From Halorussus halobius (GTDB lineage Archaea; Halobacteriota; Halobacteria; Halobacteriales; Haladaptataceae), in contig NZ_ML219773.1 in assembly GCF_004765805.1 (NCBI RefSeq), positions 744,001-808,000 of the forward strand: a DNA stretch of 64,000 nucleotides, in the 5' to 3' direction. Under the pieces are notes generated by a model, which saw only the letters and a list, made by a program, of their open reading frames with translations, ran no database searches and was not told the DNA's origin. A program made the translations under genes and the position numbers. Below, one piece after another: positions 52,943-61,548 of this stretch. Each line of letters opens with the position of its first letter. Positions within the stretch are counted from its first letter, which is position 1.

Positions 52943-52964
52943 CGTTCTTACTAGTAAAAGAACG
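52943..52964. terminator. Palindrome CGTTCTT...AAGAACG between TFB and methyltransferase
   Basis: Perfect 7-bp arms separated by ACTAGTAA. It begins 7 nt after the TFB stop on the minus strand and ends 46 nt before the methyltransferase ATG, so it may serve as a terminator or as an operator for the methyltransferase gene. Confidence 0.45.
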
Positions 52965-52970
52965 TTCGGC

Positions 52971-53939
52971 TCAGGCCATCGCGGGGGCCTCTTCGGCTTC
53001 GAGGAGTTCGTGGTAGCGGTTGCGGATGGTGACCTCGCTGATGTCGGCGACCTCGCTGACCTCGGCCTGCGTGGTCTTCTCGTTCGTGAGCAGGGCGGCG
53101 GCGTAGACGGCGGCGGCCGCCAGCCCCACGGGCGACTTGCCCGAGTGGACGCCCTGCTCTTTGGCGGTCTGGAGCAGTTCGCGGGCGCGGTGTTCGGCCT
53201 CGTCCGAGAGGTCGAGTCCCGACGCGAACCGGGGGACGTAGCTCTCGGGGTCGGCCGGCCGGACCTCCAGATTCAGCTCGCGGACCACGTAGCGGTAGGT
53301 CCGGGCGACCTCGCTCTTCTCGACCCGGCTCACGTCGGCGATCTCGTCGAGGCTCCGGGGCACGCCCGCCTGTCGGGCGGCGGCGTAGACGCAGGCCGTC
53401 GAGACGCCCTCGATGGAGCGGCCGGGGAGGAGGTCCTCGTCGAGGGCGCGGCGGTAGATGACGCTGGCGGTCTCCCGAACGTTGTCGGGGAGGCCGAGCG
53501 CGGAGGCCATGCGGTCGATTTCGCCGAGCGCCTGCTTGAGGTTGCGCTCCTTGCTGTCGCGGGTCCTGAACCGCTCGTTCCACTTGCGCAGGCGCTGCAT
53601 CTTCTCGCGCTGGCGCGCGCCCAGCGAGTTGCCGTACGCGTCCTTGTCGCGCCAGTCGATGTTGGTCGACAACCCCTTGTCGTGCATCGTGTTCGTGGTC
53701 GGCGCGCCCACCCGGCTCTTCTCGTTTTTCTCCTTGGAGTCGAACGCCCGCCACTCCGGGCCGCGGTCGACCTGGTCCTCGTCGACCACGAGGCCACACT
53801 CCGCACAGACCGTCTCGCCGTGTTCCGTGTCGGAGATGAGGTTCCCGCTGCACTCCGGACACGCGGTCAGTTCCTCGTCGTCCTCTCGTTCGACGCTCTC
53901 TTCCTCGGTTCGCTCCATCCTGGTGCGTACGTCTGACAT
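52971..53939 (-). CDS. tfb: Transcription initiation factor IIB (second TFB)
   Basis: 322 residues. Zinc ribbon Cys at about 27, 30, 45, 48 (CPEC...CAEC), B-reader RVGAPTTNTMHDKGLSTNIDW, then two cyclin repeats ending [17 protein letters not shown]. Differs from the first TFB in the N-terminal 25 residues and in the cyclin surfaces. Start ATG 53937-53939. A TATA box at 54037-54044 puts transcription near 54014, so unlike most genes here this mRNA has a leader of about 75 nt; the in-frame ATG at 54020 lies before it. Confidence 0.95.
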   Translation of the reverse strand: MSDVRTRMERTEEESVEREDDEELTACPECSGNLISDTEHGETVCAECGLVVDEDQVDRGPEWRAFDSKEKNEKSRVGAPTTNTMHDKGLSTNIDWRDKDAYGNSLGARQREKMQRLRKWNERFRTRDSKERNLKQALGEIDRMASALGLPDNVRETASVIYRRALDEDLLPGRSIEGVSTACVYAAARQAGVPRSLDEIADVSRVEKSEVARTYRYVVRELNLEVRPADPESYVPRFASGLDLSDEAEHRARELLQTAKEQGVHSGKSPVGLAAAAVYAAALLTNEKTTQAEVSEVADISEVTIRNRYHELLEAEEAPAMA

Positions 53940-54036
53940 GTTGGATTCCTCGTTGCCGCTGATGGCGAAGGCTACCGGGCAGGGAGAACCTGGAAAACCC
54001 GGACCTAAGTTCTTGAACATGTGTTCATCCGAAAGG

Positions 54037-54044
54037 TATTTAAT
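54037..54044 (-). promoter_or_regulatory. TATA box of second TFB gene
   Basis: ATTAAATA on the minus strand predicts a start of transcription near 54014 and thus a leader of about 75 nt. Between them, GAACACATGTTC (54016-54027) is a near-palindrome. Confidence 0.55.
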
Positions 54045-54169
54045 AGTTTCGGAATTTACTTCGACTGGTCGCGTGAACGGGTGTCACGCACGGGCGAGAC
54101 GCCGGCCCAACTTCGGGTGAGGGAAACACTTTAACCACGCGCGTTCGCGTTTCACGCGCCGAGCGGACG

Positions 54170-54177
54170 ATTTAACT
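54170..54177 (+). promoter_or_regulatory. TATA box of cobalamin-binding protein gene
   Basis: ATTTAACT centred 28 nt before ATG 54202. Confidence 0.55.
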
Positions 54178-54201
54178 CGCCGGGGTGTGAACGCCCCGGC
54201 G

Positions 54202-55005
54202 ATGGACGCCGACATCGAGCGCGTCGTCTCGCTCGCGCCGAGCGCGACCGAGGTTCTGCAGGCGCTCGGCGCGGAGGACCGACTCGTCGGCCGGACCCAC
54301 CACTGCGAGGCCGACTGTCCGCCCGTCGGCGGGTGGCTCAACCCCGACTTCGAGGCGGTGGCCGACCGCGACCCGGACCTCGTGTTGACCGCCGACGACC
54401 TGCAGGCCGAGGTGGTCGAACAGCTCCGGGAACGCGGCCACGAGGTGGTCCACGCCGCCCCCGCGACCCTCGAGGAGGTCGTCGACTCGTTCGCCGAGGT
54501 CGGCGCGGCGGTCGGCCTCACCGAGACGGGCCGGGCGCTGGCCGACCGCGCGCGCAACCGCCTCGACAGGGTCGGCCGGCTCACGCCCGACGACGACCGG
54601 CCGGTCGTCTACTGCGAGGAGTGGTCGGACCCGCCGATGGCCGCCGGTAACTGGGTACCCGAGGCGGTCCGGGCCGCCGGCGGGCGCTACCCGCTGGTCG
54701 ACCCGGGCGAGCGCTCGCGCGAGGTGTCGGTCGCGGAGGTCGAGGCGACCGCACCCGACCACGTCGTGCTCCACGTCTGCGGCCACGGCGCGGGGGCCGA
54801 CCCGGACGTGCTCGACGAGCGCGACTGGTCGCTCCCGGCGATGGCCGAGGGGAACGTCCACGTCATCGACGACTCGCTGCTCAACCAGCCCAGTCCGAGG
54901 CTCGTGGACGGCATCGAGACGCTCGCCGCGCTGTTCCACCCCGAGGCGCTCGACGCGTACTCGCCCGACCGGGCGTTCGAGGACTCACGAATCGGCGAGC
55001 GCTGA
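54202..55005 (+). CDS. Cobalamin-binding (BtuF-like) protein without signal peptide
   Basis: 267 residues of the periplasmic-binding-protein fold used by BtuF/FhuD: IERVVSLAPSATEVLQALGAEDRLVGRTHHCE, LTADDLQAEVVEQLRE, and a long middle helix, ending NQPSPRLVDGIETLAALFHPE. Normally exported and lipid-anchored, but here the mature-domain sequence begins at residue 5 with no signal peptide or lipobox. Either it acts in the cytoplasm, or the true start is missed; a GTG lies at 54187 but adds no signal. Confidence 0.82.
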   Translation: MDADIERVVSLAPSATEVLQALGAEDRLVGRTHHCEADCPPVGGWLNPDFEAVADRDPDLVLTADDLQAEVVEQLRERGHEVVHAAPATLEEVVDSFAEVGAAVGLTETGRALADRARNRLDRVGRLTPDDDRPVVYCEEWSDPPMAAGNWVPEAVRAAGGRYPLVDPGERSREVSVAEVEATAPDHVVLHVCGHGAGADPDVLDERDWSLPAMAEGNVHVIDDSLLNQPSPRLVDGIETLAALFHPEALDAYSPDRAFEDSRIGER

Positions 55006-55149
55006 ACGCCCGGACTCGCCTCCACGACCGACGGACCCCCCCACGGCGACCGCGACCGGCCGGCGGCGTTCGGAACCCTACGTCTCCATCGACCGTCTCG
55101 GGCGTCCAAGAGCGTAACCGCCAAGTCCGCTCCGCGTCTCCACGCGCTC

Positions 55150-55671
55150 ATGCGAGTCGGCGTCGGCAGTACGAATCCGGTCAAGCTGAGCGCGACCGAG
55201 TCGGCCCTCTCCGCGATAGCCGACGCTCCCGTCGTCGAGCCGGTCGCGGTCGACTCGGGCGTGAGCGAACAGCCGGTCGGCGAGCGCGAGACAGCCGCCG
55301 GGGCCGAGAACCGCGCCCGGAACGTCCTCGACGCGGGCGAATACGACCTCGGGGCCGGACTGGAGGGCGGCGTCGCCGAGGTCGAAGCGGCCGACGGGCT
55401 CTTCCTGACGATGTGGGCGGCCGTGACCGACGGCGACCGACTGGGCCGGGGCGCTGGCCCCCGACTCCGCCTGCCCGACGCCGTCGCCACCCGCGTCCGG
55501 GCCGGCGAGGAACTCGGCCCCGTGATGGACGACGTGCTGGGAATCGACGACGTGGCCGAGAAGCAGGGCGCTGCGGGCGCGCTCACCGGCGGCATCGTCG
55601 ACCGCGAGCGCGCGCTCGCGCAGGCGGTCGCCGGAGCGCTCGGGCCGTTCGTCACCGACCGCTACGAGTGA
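55150..55671 (+). CDS. DUF84 family inosine/xanthosine triphosphatase
   Basis: 173 residues. Begins VGVGSTNPVKLSATESAL, characteristic of the YjjX/DUF84 branch of ITPases, then GLEGGVAEVEAADGLFLTMWAAV and LTGGIVDRERALAQAV. Cleans the nucleotide pool of non-canonical purine triphosphates in the family. Stands alone between divergent and convergent neighbours. ATG 55150. Confidence 0.9.
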   Translation: MRVGVGSTNPVKLSATESALSAIADAPVVEPVAVDSGVSEQPVGERETAAGAENRARNVLDAGEYDLGAGLEGGVAEVEAADGLFLTMWAAVTDGDRLGRGAGPRLRLPDAVATRVRAGEELGPVMDDVLGIDDVAEKQGAAGALTGGIVDRERALAQAVAGALGPFVTDRYE

Positions 55672-55713
55672 GCGGCCGGTCGACCGCCGACCTCCGCGTC
55701 CGGACTGGGCTCG

Positions 55714-56175
55714 TCACTCCCTATCGTACTCGGCGTCTCGATTCGCCGGCGTCTCGGCGTCCGAGTTCGCGCCGGCATCGACCCCCGAGTCGACGTTCGG
55801 GGTCGCTCCCGCGTCGAAGACGGCGTCGGGGTCGACCTCGATTTCCTCGGTCGCGAGCAGCTTCTCGACCTGCCGTTCGAACTCCGCGTCGCCGATCTCG
55901 GCCCGGGCGTACCGGCTCCTGAGCTCGGCCAGCGGGTCGGCCGGCTCGGCGCTCGAATCGCCCCCGTCCGACGAGCCGCCGAGCGCGGGCAGGAGTTCCT
56001 CGCCGACGATGGGGACGAGCGGCGTGAGCAGGAACCATCCCACGACGAACACGACTATCGCCACTTCGACGCTCGCGAACAACAGCGCGAGCGTGCCGAC
56101 CGGGAGGGTCGCGACCGCGACGACCGCCGTGAGCGCGCCGACGAGGTCGTCGGCCTCCGTCGACTCGTCTGCCAT
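55714..56175 (-). CDS. SHOCT domain membrane protein
   Basis: 153 residues. Two spans in the first 65 residues, then LAELRSRYARAEIGDAEFERQVEKLLATEEI (SHOCT) and an acidic tail. Paralogue of the protein at 43.4-43.8 kb. ATG 56173-56175 with TTATTG near 56200. Confidence 0.8.
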   Translation of the reverse strand: MADESTEADDLVGALTAVVAVATLPVGTLALLFASVEVAIVVFVVGWFLLTPLVPIVGEELLPALGGSSDGGDSSAEPADPLAELRSRYARAEIGDAEFERQVEKLLATEEIEVDPDAVFDAGATPNVDSGVDAGANSDAETPANRDAEYDRE

Positions 56176-56256
56176 GCGAGTGGGTAGCAATAGTAGCCCA
56201 ATAACCATTTCGCACTCGCCGGGCGACTCGGCCGGCGTCGGGACCCGGACGAGGGC

Positions 56257-58092
56257 TCAGTCGTCGGCCGCGGGGTCGGCCCCGGTCCGGGCCTCCGTGC
56301 TCTCCTCGACCGCCGTGGTGAGCGAGACGTTCAACAGGAGCATCGAGGCCACGCCGCCGACCAGCGTGACCACGTTCTTGACGGCGTGGTCGAGGATGGC
56401 CGCGCCGAGCGCGACCGTCCCGGAGATGGGCGTCAGCCCGATGACGAGGAGCGTGAACGCGCCCTCGTAGAGGCCGATGCCGCCTGGCGACAGCGGCAGG
56501 ACCTTCGCGAGGTTGCCCACGCTGACCGCGAAGAAACACACGGCGACCAGCGTCGGGAGCGGGAGCGAGACCGTCGGGAACGCGGTCAGCACGAGCAGCG
56601 CGGTCACCACGTCGAGCGACCAGATGACCAGACTGGTCGCGCCGACCCTCGCAAACGCGGCCCGGTCGCTCGCGACCGTCTGGACGTCGCCGGTGAACCG
56701 CTCGATCACGCTCGCCACGTAGTCGGCGTACGAGTCGTTGCTGACCCGCGAGACGACCGCCCGGACGTAGTTGCGGTCCGAGCGCGCGCTCGCGACGATG
56801 ACCGCCACGGCAAGGATGGCCGCCAGCCCCACGCCGCCCGCGACGTAGAGGGCGGTCTGTCCGCTGTCGCCCACCTGGCCGCCGGCCGGCGAGGAGCCGA
56901 CCAGGACCGACTCCAGGCCGGCGGTCGCGCCCGTGAGCGCGAACCCCACGAGTACGACCCCGGCCAGCACCGTGATTGTCAGCAGGTCGAACACGCGCTC
57001 GACCGCCAGCGACGCGAACCCCGTCGGGTACGGAATCGCGCGGCGGGCCTTCACGACGTAGGCCCGGACCGCGTCGCCCGCGCGGGCCGGGAACACGAGG
57101 TTGCCGGTCTGGCTGATGAATATCGCGCCGGTCAGGAAGTTCGCGCTCTCGGTGTACTCCAGCTCTTCGAGGATGTCCCGGTAGCGCGCGCCCCGGAGGG
57201 GCCACGACAGCACGTAGACCACCGCGGCCGCCGCCACGAGGCCGGGGTCGGCCGCGCTCATCTGTTCGAGCACCTCGCCCAGCGGGAGGTACTGGCCCAT
57301 CAGCGCGACCGCGACGACGGTGAGTACGATTCCGGCCAGGATGGACACCCGGCGGGTGATTCGGGGCTGAACCGAGAACTCCCACCAGCACCGGACTATC
57401 TGGCTCCCCATCCCGAACACGTCCCGCACGATGTCGACCTTCGAGTCGCCCTTGGGCGTCCAGTCGACCGCGAACTCCCTGACGTCGTACCCCCGGCGCT
57501 GGGCCCGGACCAGTACCTCGGTGTCCCAGAACCAGTGTTCGTCGCCCACGTCGTCGAGCACGTCGAACAGTGCGGTCCGGTCGAACGCTTTGAACCCGCA
57601 CTGGTGGTCGCGCAGGTCCGACCCGAGGAAGAGTCTGGTCAGGCCGTTGAACCCCCGGCTCGCCAGGTCGCGCTTGGCCGGGCGGTCGGCCTCCTCGCCG
57701 GGCATCCACCGCGAGCCGGTCGCGAAGTCGTACTCGCCCGACCGGACGCTCTCGACCAGTTCGCTCAGATGCTTCATGTCGGTGGCGAGGTCGGTGTCGA
57801 AGTACACCAGCGTCTCGCCGTCGGCGGCCTCGAACGCCCGGTTCAGGGCCCCGCCGCGTCCGAGTCGCTCGTCGCTGTGGAAGTGCCGGACACGGTCGTC
57901 CTCGGCCGCCATCCGGTCGGCGATCTCGGGCGTGCGGTCGTCGCAACCGTCCTCGGCCACGATGACCTCGAACGCACCCGCCGGCAGGAACTCCCCTAAC
58001 GTGTCGAGCGTCTTCGTCACGGTGTTCTCGATGGTCGCCTCCTCGTTGTACGCCGGGAGGACGACGCTCACCTCGACTGCGCGGCCGCTCAT
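56257..58092 (-). CDS. aglD: Dolichol-phosphate glycosyltransferase with C-terminal flippase-like domain (AglD-like)
   Basis: 611 residues. Family 2 glycosyltransferase (1-240): VVLPAYNEEATIE, EDGCDDRTPEI, FDTDLATDM (metal-binding Asp) and DWTPKGDSKV. It is followed by a membrane domain of LPG-synthase-TM/YbhN type (about 245-611) with some eight spans, including FISQTGNLVFPARAGDAVRAY. The fusion matches haloarchaeal AglD, which loads hexose onto dolichol phosphate for N-glycosylation of the S-layer. Nearby Zim-like methyltransferase supports the assignment. Confidence 0.88.
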   Translation of the reverse strand: MSGRAVEVSVVLPAYNEEATIENTVTKTLDTLGEFLPAGAFEVIVAEDGCDDRTPEIADRMAAEDDRVRHFHSDERLGRGGALNRAFEAADGETLVYFDTDLATDMKHLSELVESVRSGEYDFATGSRWMPGEEADRPAKRDLASRGFNGLTRLFLGSDLRDHQCGFKAFDRTALFDVLDDVGDEHWFWDTEVLVRAQRRGYDVREFAVDWTPKGDSKVDIVRDVFGMGSQIVRCWWEFSVQPRITRRVSILAGIVLTVVAVALMGQYLPLGEVLEQMSAADPGLVAAAAVVYVLSWPLRGARYRDILEELEYTESANFLTGAIFISQTGNLVFPARAGDAVRAYVVKARRAIPYPTGFASLAVERVFDLLTITVLAGVVLVGFALTGATAGLESVLVGSSPAGGQVGDSGQTALYVAGGVGLAAILAVAVIVASARSDRNYVRAVVSRVSNDSYADYVASVIERFTGDVQTVASDRAAFARVGATSLVIWSLDVVTALLVLTAFPTVSLPLPTLVAVCFFAVSVGNLAKVLPLSPGGIGLYEGAFTLLVIGLTPISGTVALGAAILDHAVKNVVTLVGGVASMLLLNVSLTTAVEESTEARTGADPAADD

Positions 58093-58547
58093 TGTCGAGT
58101 AGCTCAGTCCCGCCGCCTAAGTACCTTCTGCTCCGTTCCAGACGCTCCGTCCGGGTAGGTCGGGCTTTGGGCGGCGGTACGCTCCGTTTCGCGCGGGCCG
58201 GCTGCCCGCTCCGGTCGGACCCGGCGCGCCCCCGGGCCGAAACCCGTCGTGGACGCGAGTCGCGCGGTCGTTACGTCCGGTAACGAGCTGTTTCCCGGCG
58301 CGCAACCGGCCGCTCCGAACTCGGTCCGCGCTGCGTCGCACCCAGCGTCGCTCGCGGGCCGCCGGCTCGCGGACCGCTCTCGACGTCCGGAACCCAGCCC
58401 GAAACCTCCGATTAACCAGCCGTACCAACACCCCGGTCTGGGGTGGTTTAGTTCAACTAATTTCAATCTGAAAATGCACGAGTGCGTGGGGTTAGCCTCC
58501 CGTACCAAATCCACTAAGGAGGGCTCCGTTCTATCCGAAGGTACGTC
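58093..58547. other. Gene-free interval with operator-like palindromes
   Basis: 455 bp between aglD and the wHTH gene. Holds two AT-rich palindromes at 58448-58473. The rest is GC-rich, without conserved frames. Confidence 0.55.
58448..58473. promoter_or_regulatory. Two adjacent palindromes (operator candidate)
   Basis: TTAGTT-C-AACTAA (58448-58460) is followed directly by TTTCA-ATC-TGAAA (58461-58473). Both are perfect, in an AT-rich island 75-100 nt upstream of the small winged-helix gene. Candidate regulator site. Confidence 0.5.
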
Positions 58548-58790
58548 ATGAGCACGACCGCATCTGCCGGCACGGCCACGCTGACCGACAAGCAACAGCG
58601 CATCCTGCGGTACCTCCGCGAGCAGGGTCAGATGAAGACGTACTTCAAGTCCCGACTCATCGGCGACGAGCTCGGGATGACCGCCAAGGAGGTCGGCGCG
58701 AACATGACCGCCATCGCCGAGGGCGAGTTCGACGTGGACGTCGAGAAGTGGGGTTACTCGTCGTCGACGACGTGGAAGGTCACGGCCTGA
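58548..58790 (+). CDS. Small winged-helix protein (DUF7123-like)
   Basis: 80 residues. Single wHTH-like domain: LTDKQQRILRYLREQGQMKTYFKSRLIGDELGMTAKEVGANM, then GYSSSTTWKVTA as the wing. Matches a haloarchaeal family I recall as DUF7123. Probably DNA-binding. Could bind the palindromes upstream; that is inference. Confidence 0.8.
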   Translation: MSTTASAGTATLTDKQQRILRYLREQGQMKTYFKSRLIGDELGMTAKEVGANMTAIAEGEFDVDVEKWGYSSSTTWKVTA

Positions 58791-58939
58791 ACGCGCTCGA
58801 CGTCATCGGCAATTACCGAGCCACAATCAGGCGACTACTGGCGCACACCGCGGTCGAGTCCGCCCACAGGCTCCCGTCGTTCGCCCTCCAATCTCCCCAT
58901 TCTTTACGTACTCCCCGCCCGGAAACGGCTAACAGCATC

Positions 58940-59449
58940 ATGCGGCGGCGATCAGTTCTTCGGCTAGCAGGGACAATCGGCGTTGTTGGCACTTCGGGCT
59001 GTACCCAATTCCCCTTTCGGGGCCAGCAGTACCGCCTCTGGTTCGTCCGCATCCACAACGGAAGCGGCAGCGAACAGCAGTTCGAGTTGCGCGTCCGCCG
59101 CGACGGCGACGCGGTGTTCGAGGGCGAGTACGCCATCCCCGGTTTTCGGGACGACGAAAACGAGGTGGCGTCGTACGCCGCCATGGACGCCGCCCGACTC
59201 GTGGAAGCCGAGTGGGACGTGCAAAGGGGCACCTACACGGTCGAGTACCGATTCGCCGACGAAGACTCGTTCGAGGAAGTCGAAGTCGGAGAAATCGACG
59301 AGTTCGAGGCCGAGGACGTCGGCGTCGAGATACAGCTCTACGGCGGTGGTCTCGCCCGGCGGTCGGTCGGACTGAAGGTCCTCGAATTCGATTCGGACGA
59401 GCAGGCTGGACGATTCCTCAGTACCGTAACGAACCAGACCGACGGCTGA
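58940..59449 (+). CDS. Tat-exported lipoprotein, unknown
   Basis: 169 residues. Signal RRRSVLRLAGTIGVVGTSGC: twin Arg and a lipobox Cys near residue 21. Mature part is a small beta-rich domain (RLWFVRIHNGSGSEQQFELRVRRDGDAVFEGEYAIPGF, TYTVEYRFADEDSFEEVEV). Not recognised. Convergent with the wHTH gene downstream by 12 nt. Confidence 0.78.
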   Translation: MRRRSVLRLAGTIGVVGTSGCTQFPFRGQQYRLWFVRIHNGSGSEQQFELRVRRDGDAVFEGEYAIPGFRDDENEVASYAAMDAARLVEAEWDVQRGTYTVEYRFADEDSFEEVEVGEIDEFEAEDVGVEIQLYGGGLARRSVGLKVLEFDSDEQAGRFLSTVTNQTDG

Positions 59450-59461
59450 CGGAGCGGACAG

Positions 59462-60073
59462 TCACGGGTCGAACGAGATGAAGTCGTCGGCCTCGGCCGC
59501 GAACGTCGCCGCCCGCTCGCCCAGCGAGTCGGCGTATCGGACGACCAGCGTGATGACGGTCTCGGGCTTGCGGACCGCGTAGCCGTCCTCGCGGTCGAGC
59601 AGGCCCACCTCTTCGAGGTTGGCGGCGTACTTGCTCACGGTCGGTCGGGAGACGTCGAGCGCGTCCGCGAGGTCGCTGCCGGTGGCGTCGGGGTCCCGAA
59701 GCAACTCGACCAGCATCCCCCGTGGCGTGTCCCGGCGGAGGTAGCCCAGCGCGACCTGCTCGAACGCCGAGAACTGCTCGGCCGGGTAGAACCGGCGGTA
59801 GTCGCCGTCCCGGCGGCTCTCGACCACGTCGGCGTCGAGCAACTGGCGGAGGTGGTGCTGGGCCTCGCCGGTTCCGAGTTTGAGGTCGTCTCGGACCTTC
59901 GAGAAGTGTGCGCCCGGCGTGGTGGCGACGTAGCCCGCGATGGCGTCGCGGGCCTCGCTCTCGCCGCTCTCGGCGCTGGCTCCGAACGACGCCAGCGGCG
60001 TCGCGGCCCCGAGGACCGCGAACCGGCGGAGCGTCGTCCGCTTATTTTCATCCACGTCGGGGCGCTCAACCAT
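59462..60073 (-). CDS. Two-domain winged-helix regulator with Tat-like N-terminal segment
   Basis: 203 residues. Two winged helices: about 40-95 (ARDAIAGYVATTPGAHFSKVRDDLKLGTGEAQHHLRQLLDADVV) and 105-170 (TPRGMLVELLRDPDATGSDLADALDVSRPTVSKYAANLEEVGLL). Preceded by TTLRRFAVLGAATPLASFGASAES, an arginine pair followed by a hydrophobic run ending in A-S-A, which looks like a Tat signal or membrane anchor. Close relatives in other haloarchaea share this layout as I recall. The TATA box (60100-60107) gives a leaderless mRNA at ATG 60073. Confidence 0.8.
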   Translation of the reverse strand: MVERPDVDENKRTTLRRFAVLGAATPLASFGASAESGESEARDAIAGYVATTPGAHFSKVRDDLKLGTGEAQHHLRQLLDADVVESRRDGDYRRFYPAEQFSAFEQVALGYLRRDTPRGMLVELLRDPDATGSDLADALDVSRPTVSKYAANLEEVGLLDREDGYAVRKPETVITLVVRYADSLGERAATFAAEADDFISFDP

Positions 60074-60290
60074 CTACAGGATAAGGGTCGTGGTCGAACA
60101 ATAAAACGTCTTCGGCTCGCGAGTCGGTCACGCGGCCGAGGAGTCGCGAACGGCCGGTAGCCCGGCCGTGGCGTCGGTCCCGCGCCGAACCGGCTCCTGT
60201 CGTTTCGAACGTCGGTCAGGAATCGCTGTCGGGAACCGCGCCGCTCGGAAGGCGCGACGACCTGGAGGAAAGGACGGGTGGCGACCGCGA

Positions 60291-61448
60291 CTACTCGACT
60301 TCCGTCTCCAGTTCGGCGTCGACGTCGGTGTCGACGTCCTCGATGCTGTCCTCGTCCATCTCCTGGATGACCTCGTCGGGGCTCTTGATGTCGGCGGGGT
60401 CCTCGCCCTGCTTGATGGCTTCGGCCTCCTGCTCCATGGCCTCGACGTCCATCTCGGCCTCCTCGTCTATCTGGCCCAGAATCTCCTCGATGTTGTCCAG
60501 CCCGATGAGTTCCCGAGTCTCCTCGTCGAAGTCGAGGCTGTCGAGCTGGTCGCCGTCCGTCTGGACGTCGCTACCGGTGAGGTGCTTGCCGTATCGACCG
60601 ACCAGCGAGGAGAGCTCCTGCGGGAGGACGAAGGTGGTGGACTCGCCCTGGCCGATGGATTCGAGCGTCTCCATTCCCTTGTCGATGACGGCGCGCTCGC
60701 CCATCGACTCGGCGGACTTCGCGCGCAGAACCGTGGAGACGGCGTCACCTTGGGCTTCCAGAATCTGGCTCTGTTTCTCGCCCTGCGCCCGGATGATGTT
60801 GGACTGCTTGTCACCTTCGGCCTGCTCGATCGCGCTCCGGCGCTCGCCCTGCGCCTCCAGAATCATGGCGCGGCGCTTGCGCTCCGCGGAGGTCTGTTGC
60901 TCCATCGCCTGCTGGACGTCCTTGCTCGGGTTGACCTCCCGGACCTCGACGCTCTCGACGCGGATGCCCCACTCGTCGGTGGGCTCGTCGAGTTCCTTCC
61001 GGATTTTGGCGTTTATCTGCTGGCGCTTGTTGAGCGTGTCGTCGAGTTCCATGTCTCCCAGCACGGCCCGGAGGGTGGTCTGGGCCAGGTTCGAGACGGC
61101 TCGCTTGTAGTCCTCGACCTCGAGGAACGCCTTCTTGGCGTCCATCACCTTGATGTAGACGACGGCGTCGGCGGTCACCGGGGAGTTGTCCCGGGTGATG
61201 GCCTCCTGCCGGGGGACGTCGAGGGTCTGGGTCCGCATGTCGAACCGATGGGTCGCGCTCACGAACGGCGGGACGAAGTTGATACCGGGTTCGAGCAGCT
61301 TTCGGTACTCGCCGAACACGGTGAGCGCGCGCTTCTCGGTCGCGTCGACGATCTCCACCGACTGCCAGATGGTGATGATCGCGAGTGCGAGGACCAGTAG
61401 CGCGACGGCGGTGAAGCCGCCGACTGTCGCCTGTAGTGGGACGAACAT
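60291..61448 (-). CDS. SPFH/stomatin-like protein
   Basis: 385 residues. One N-terminal span (TAVALLVLALAIITIW), SPFH/band 7 domain (about 35-220), then a long heptad coiled coil (RKRRAMILEAQGERRSAIEQAEGDKQSNIIRAQGEKQSQILEAQG) and an acidic tail of about 90 residues (EEILGQIDEEAEMDVEAMEQE). Scaffolds membrane microdomains and often pairs with NfeD, encoded just upstream (100 nt). A stop after ATG 61446-61448 defines the start. Confidence 0.9.
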   Translation of the reverse strand: MFVPLQATVGGFTAVALLVLALAIITIWQSVEIVDATEKRALTVFGEYRKLLEPGINFVPPFVSATHRFDMRTQTLDVPRQEAITRDNSPVTADAVVYIKVMDAKKAFLEVEDYKRAVSNLAQTTLRAVLGDMELDDTLNKRQQINAKIRKELDEPTDEWGIRVESVEVREVNPSKDVQQAMEQQTSAERKRRAMILEAQGERRSAIEQAEGDKQSNIIRAQGEKQSQILEAQGDAVSTVLRAKSAESMGERAVIDKGMETLESIGQGESTTFVLPQELSSLVGRYGKHLTGSDVQTDGDQLDSLDFDEETRELIGLDNIEEILGQIDEEAEMDVEAMEQEAEAIKQGEDPADIKSPDEVIQEMDEDSIEDVDTDVDAELETEVE

Positions 61449-61548
61449 ACGCGGGTGTTAGAAAGATGTAGTGTTAAGCGTTCCCCTCGCCGTCGCTCCG
61501 GGCGCGTCGAAAACTGCCGAGCGAGCGGCTGCTCGGGGTCGTGATGGG

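Noticed and set aside
50977..53016. 679-residue open frame on the plus strand
   Set aside because: Lies antisense over aroD, the methyltransferase and part of TFB. GC-rich third positions in haloarchaeal genes produce such shadows; no conserved domains.
56386..57999. 537-residue open frame on the plus strand
   Set aside because: Antisense to aglD; composition is Arg/Asp/His-rich with no domain.
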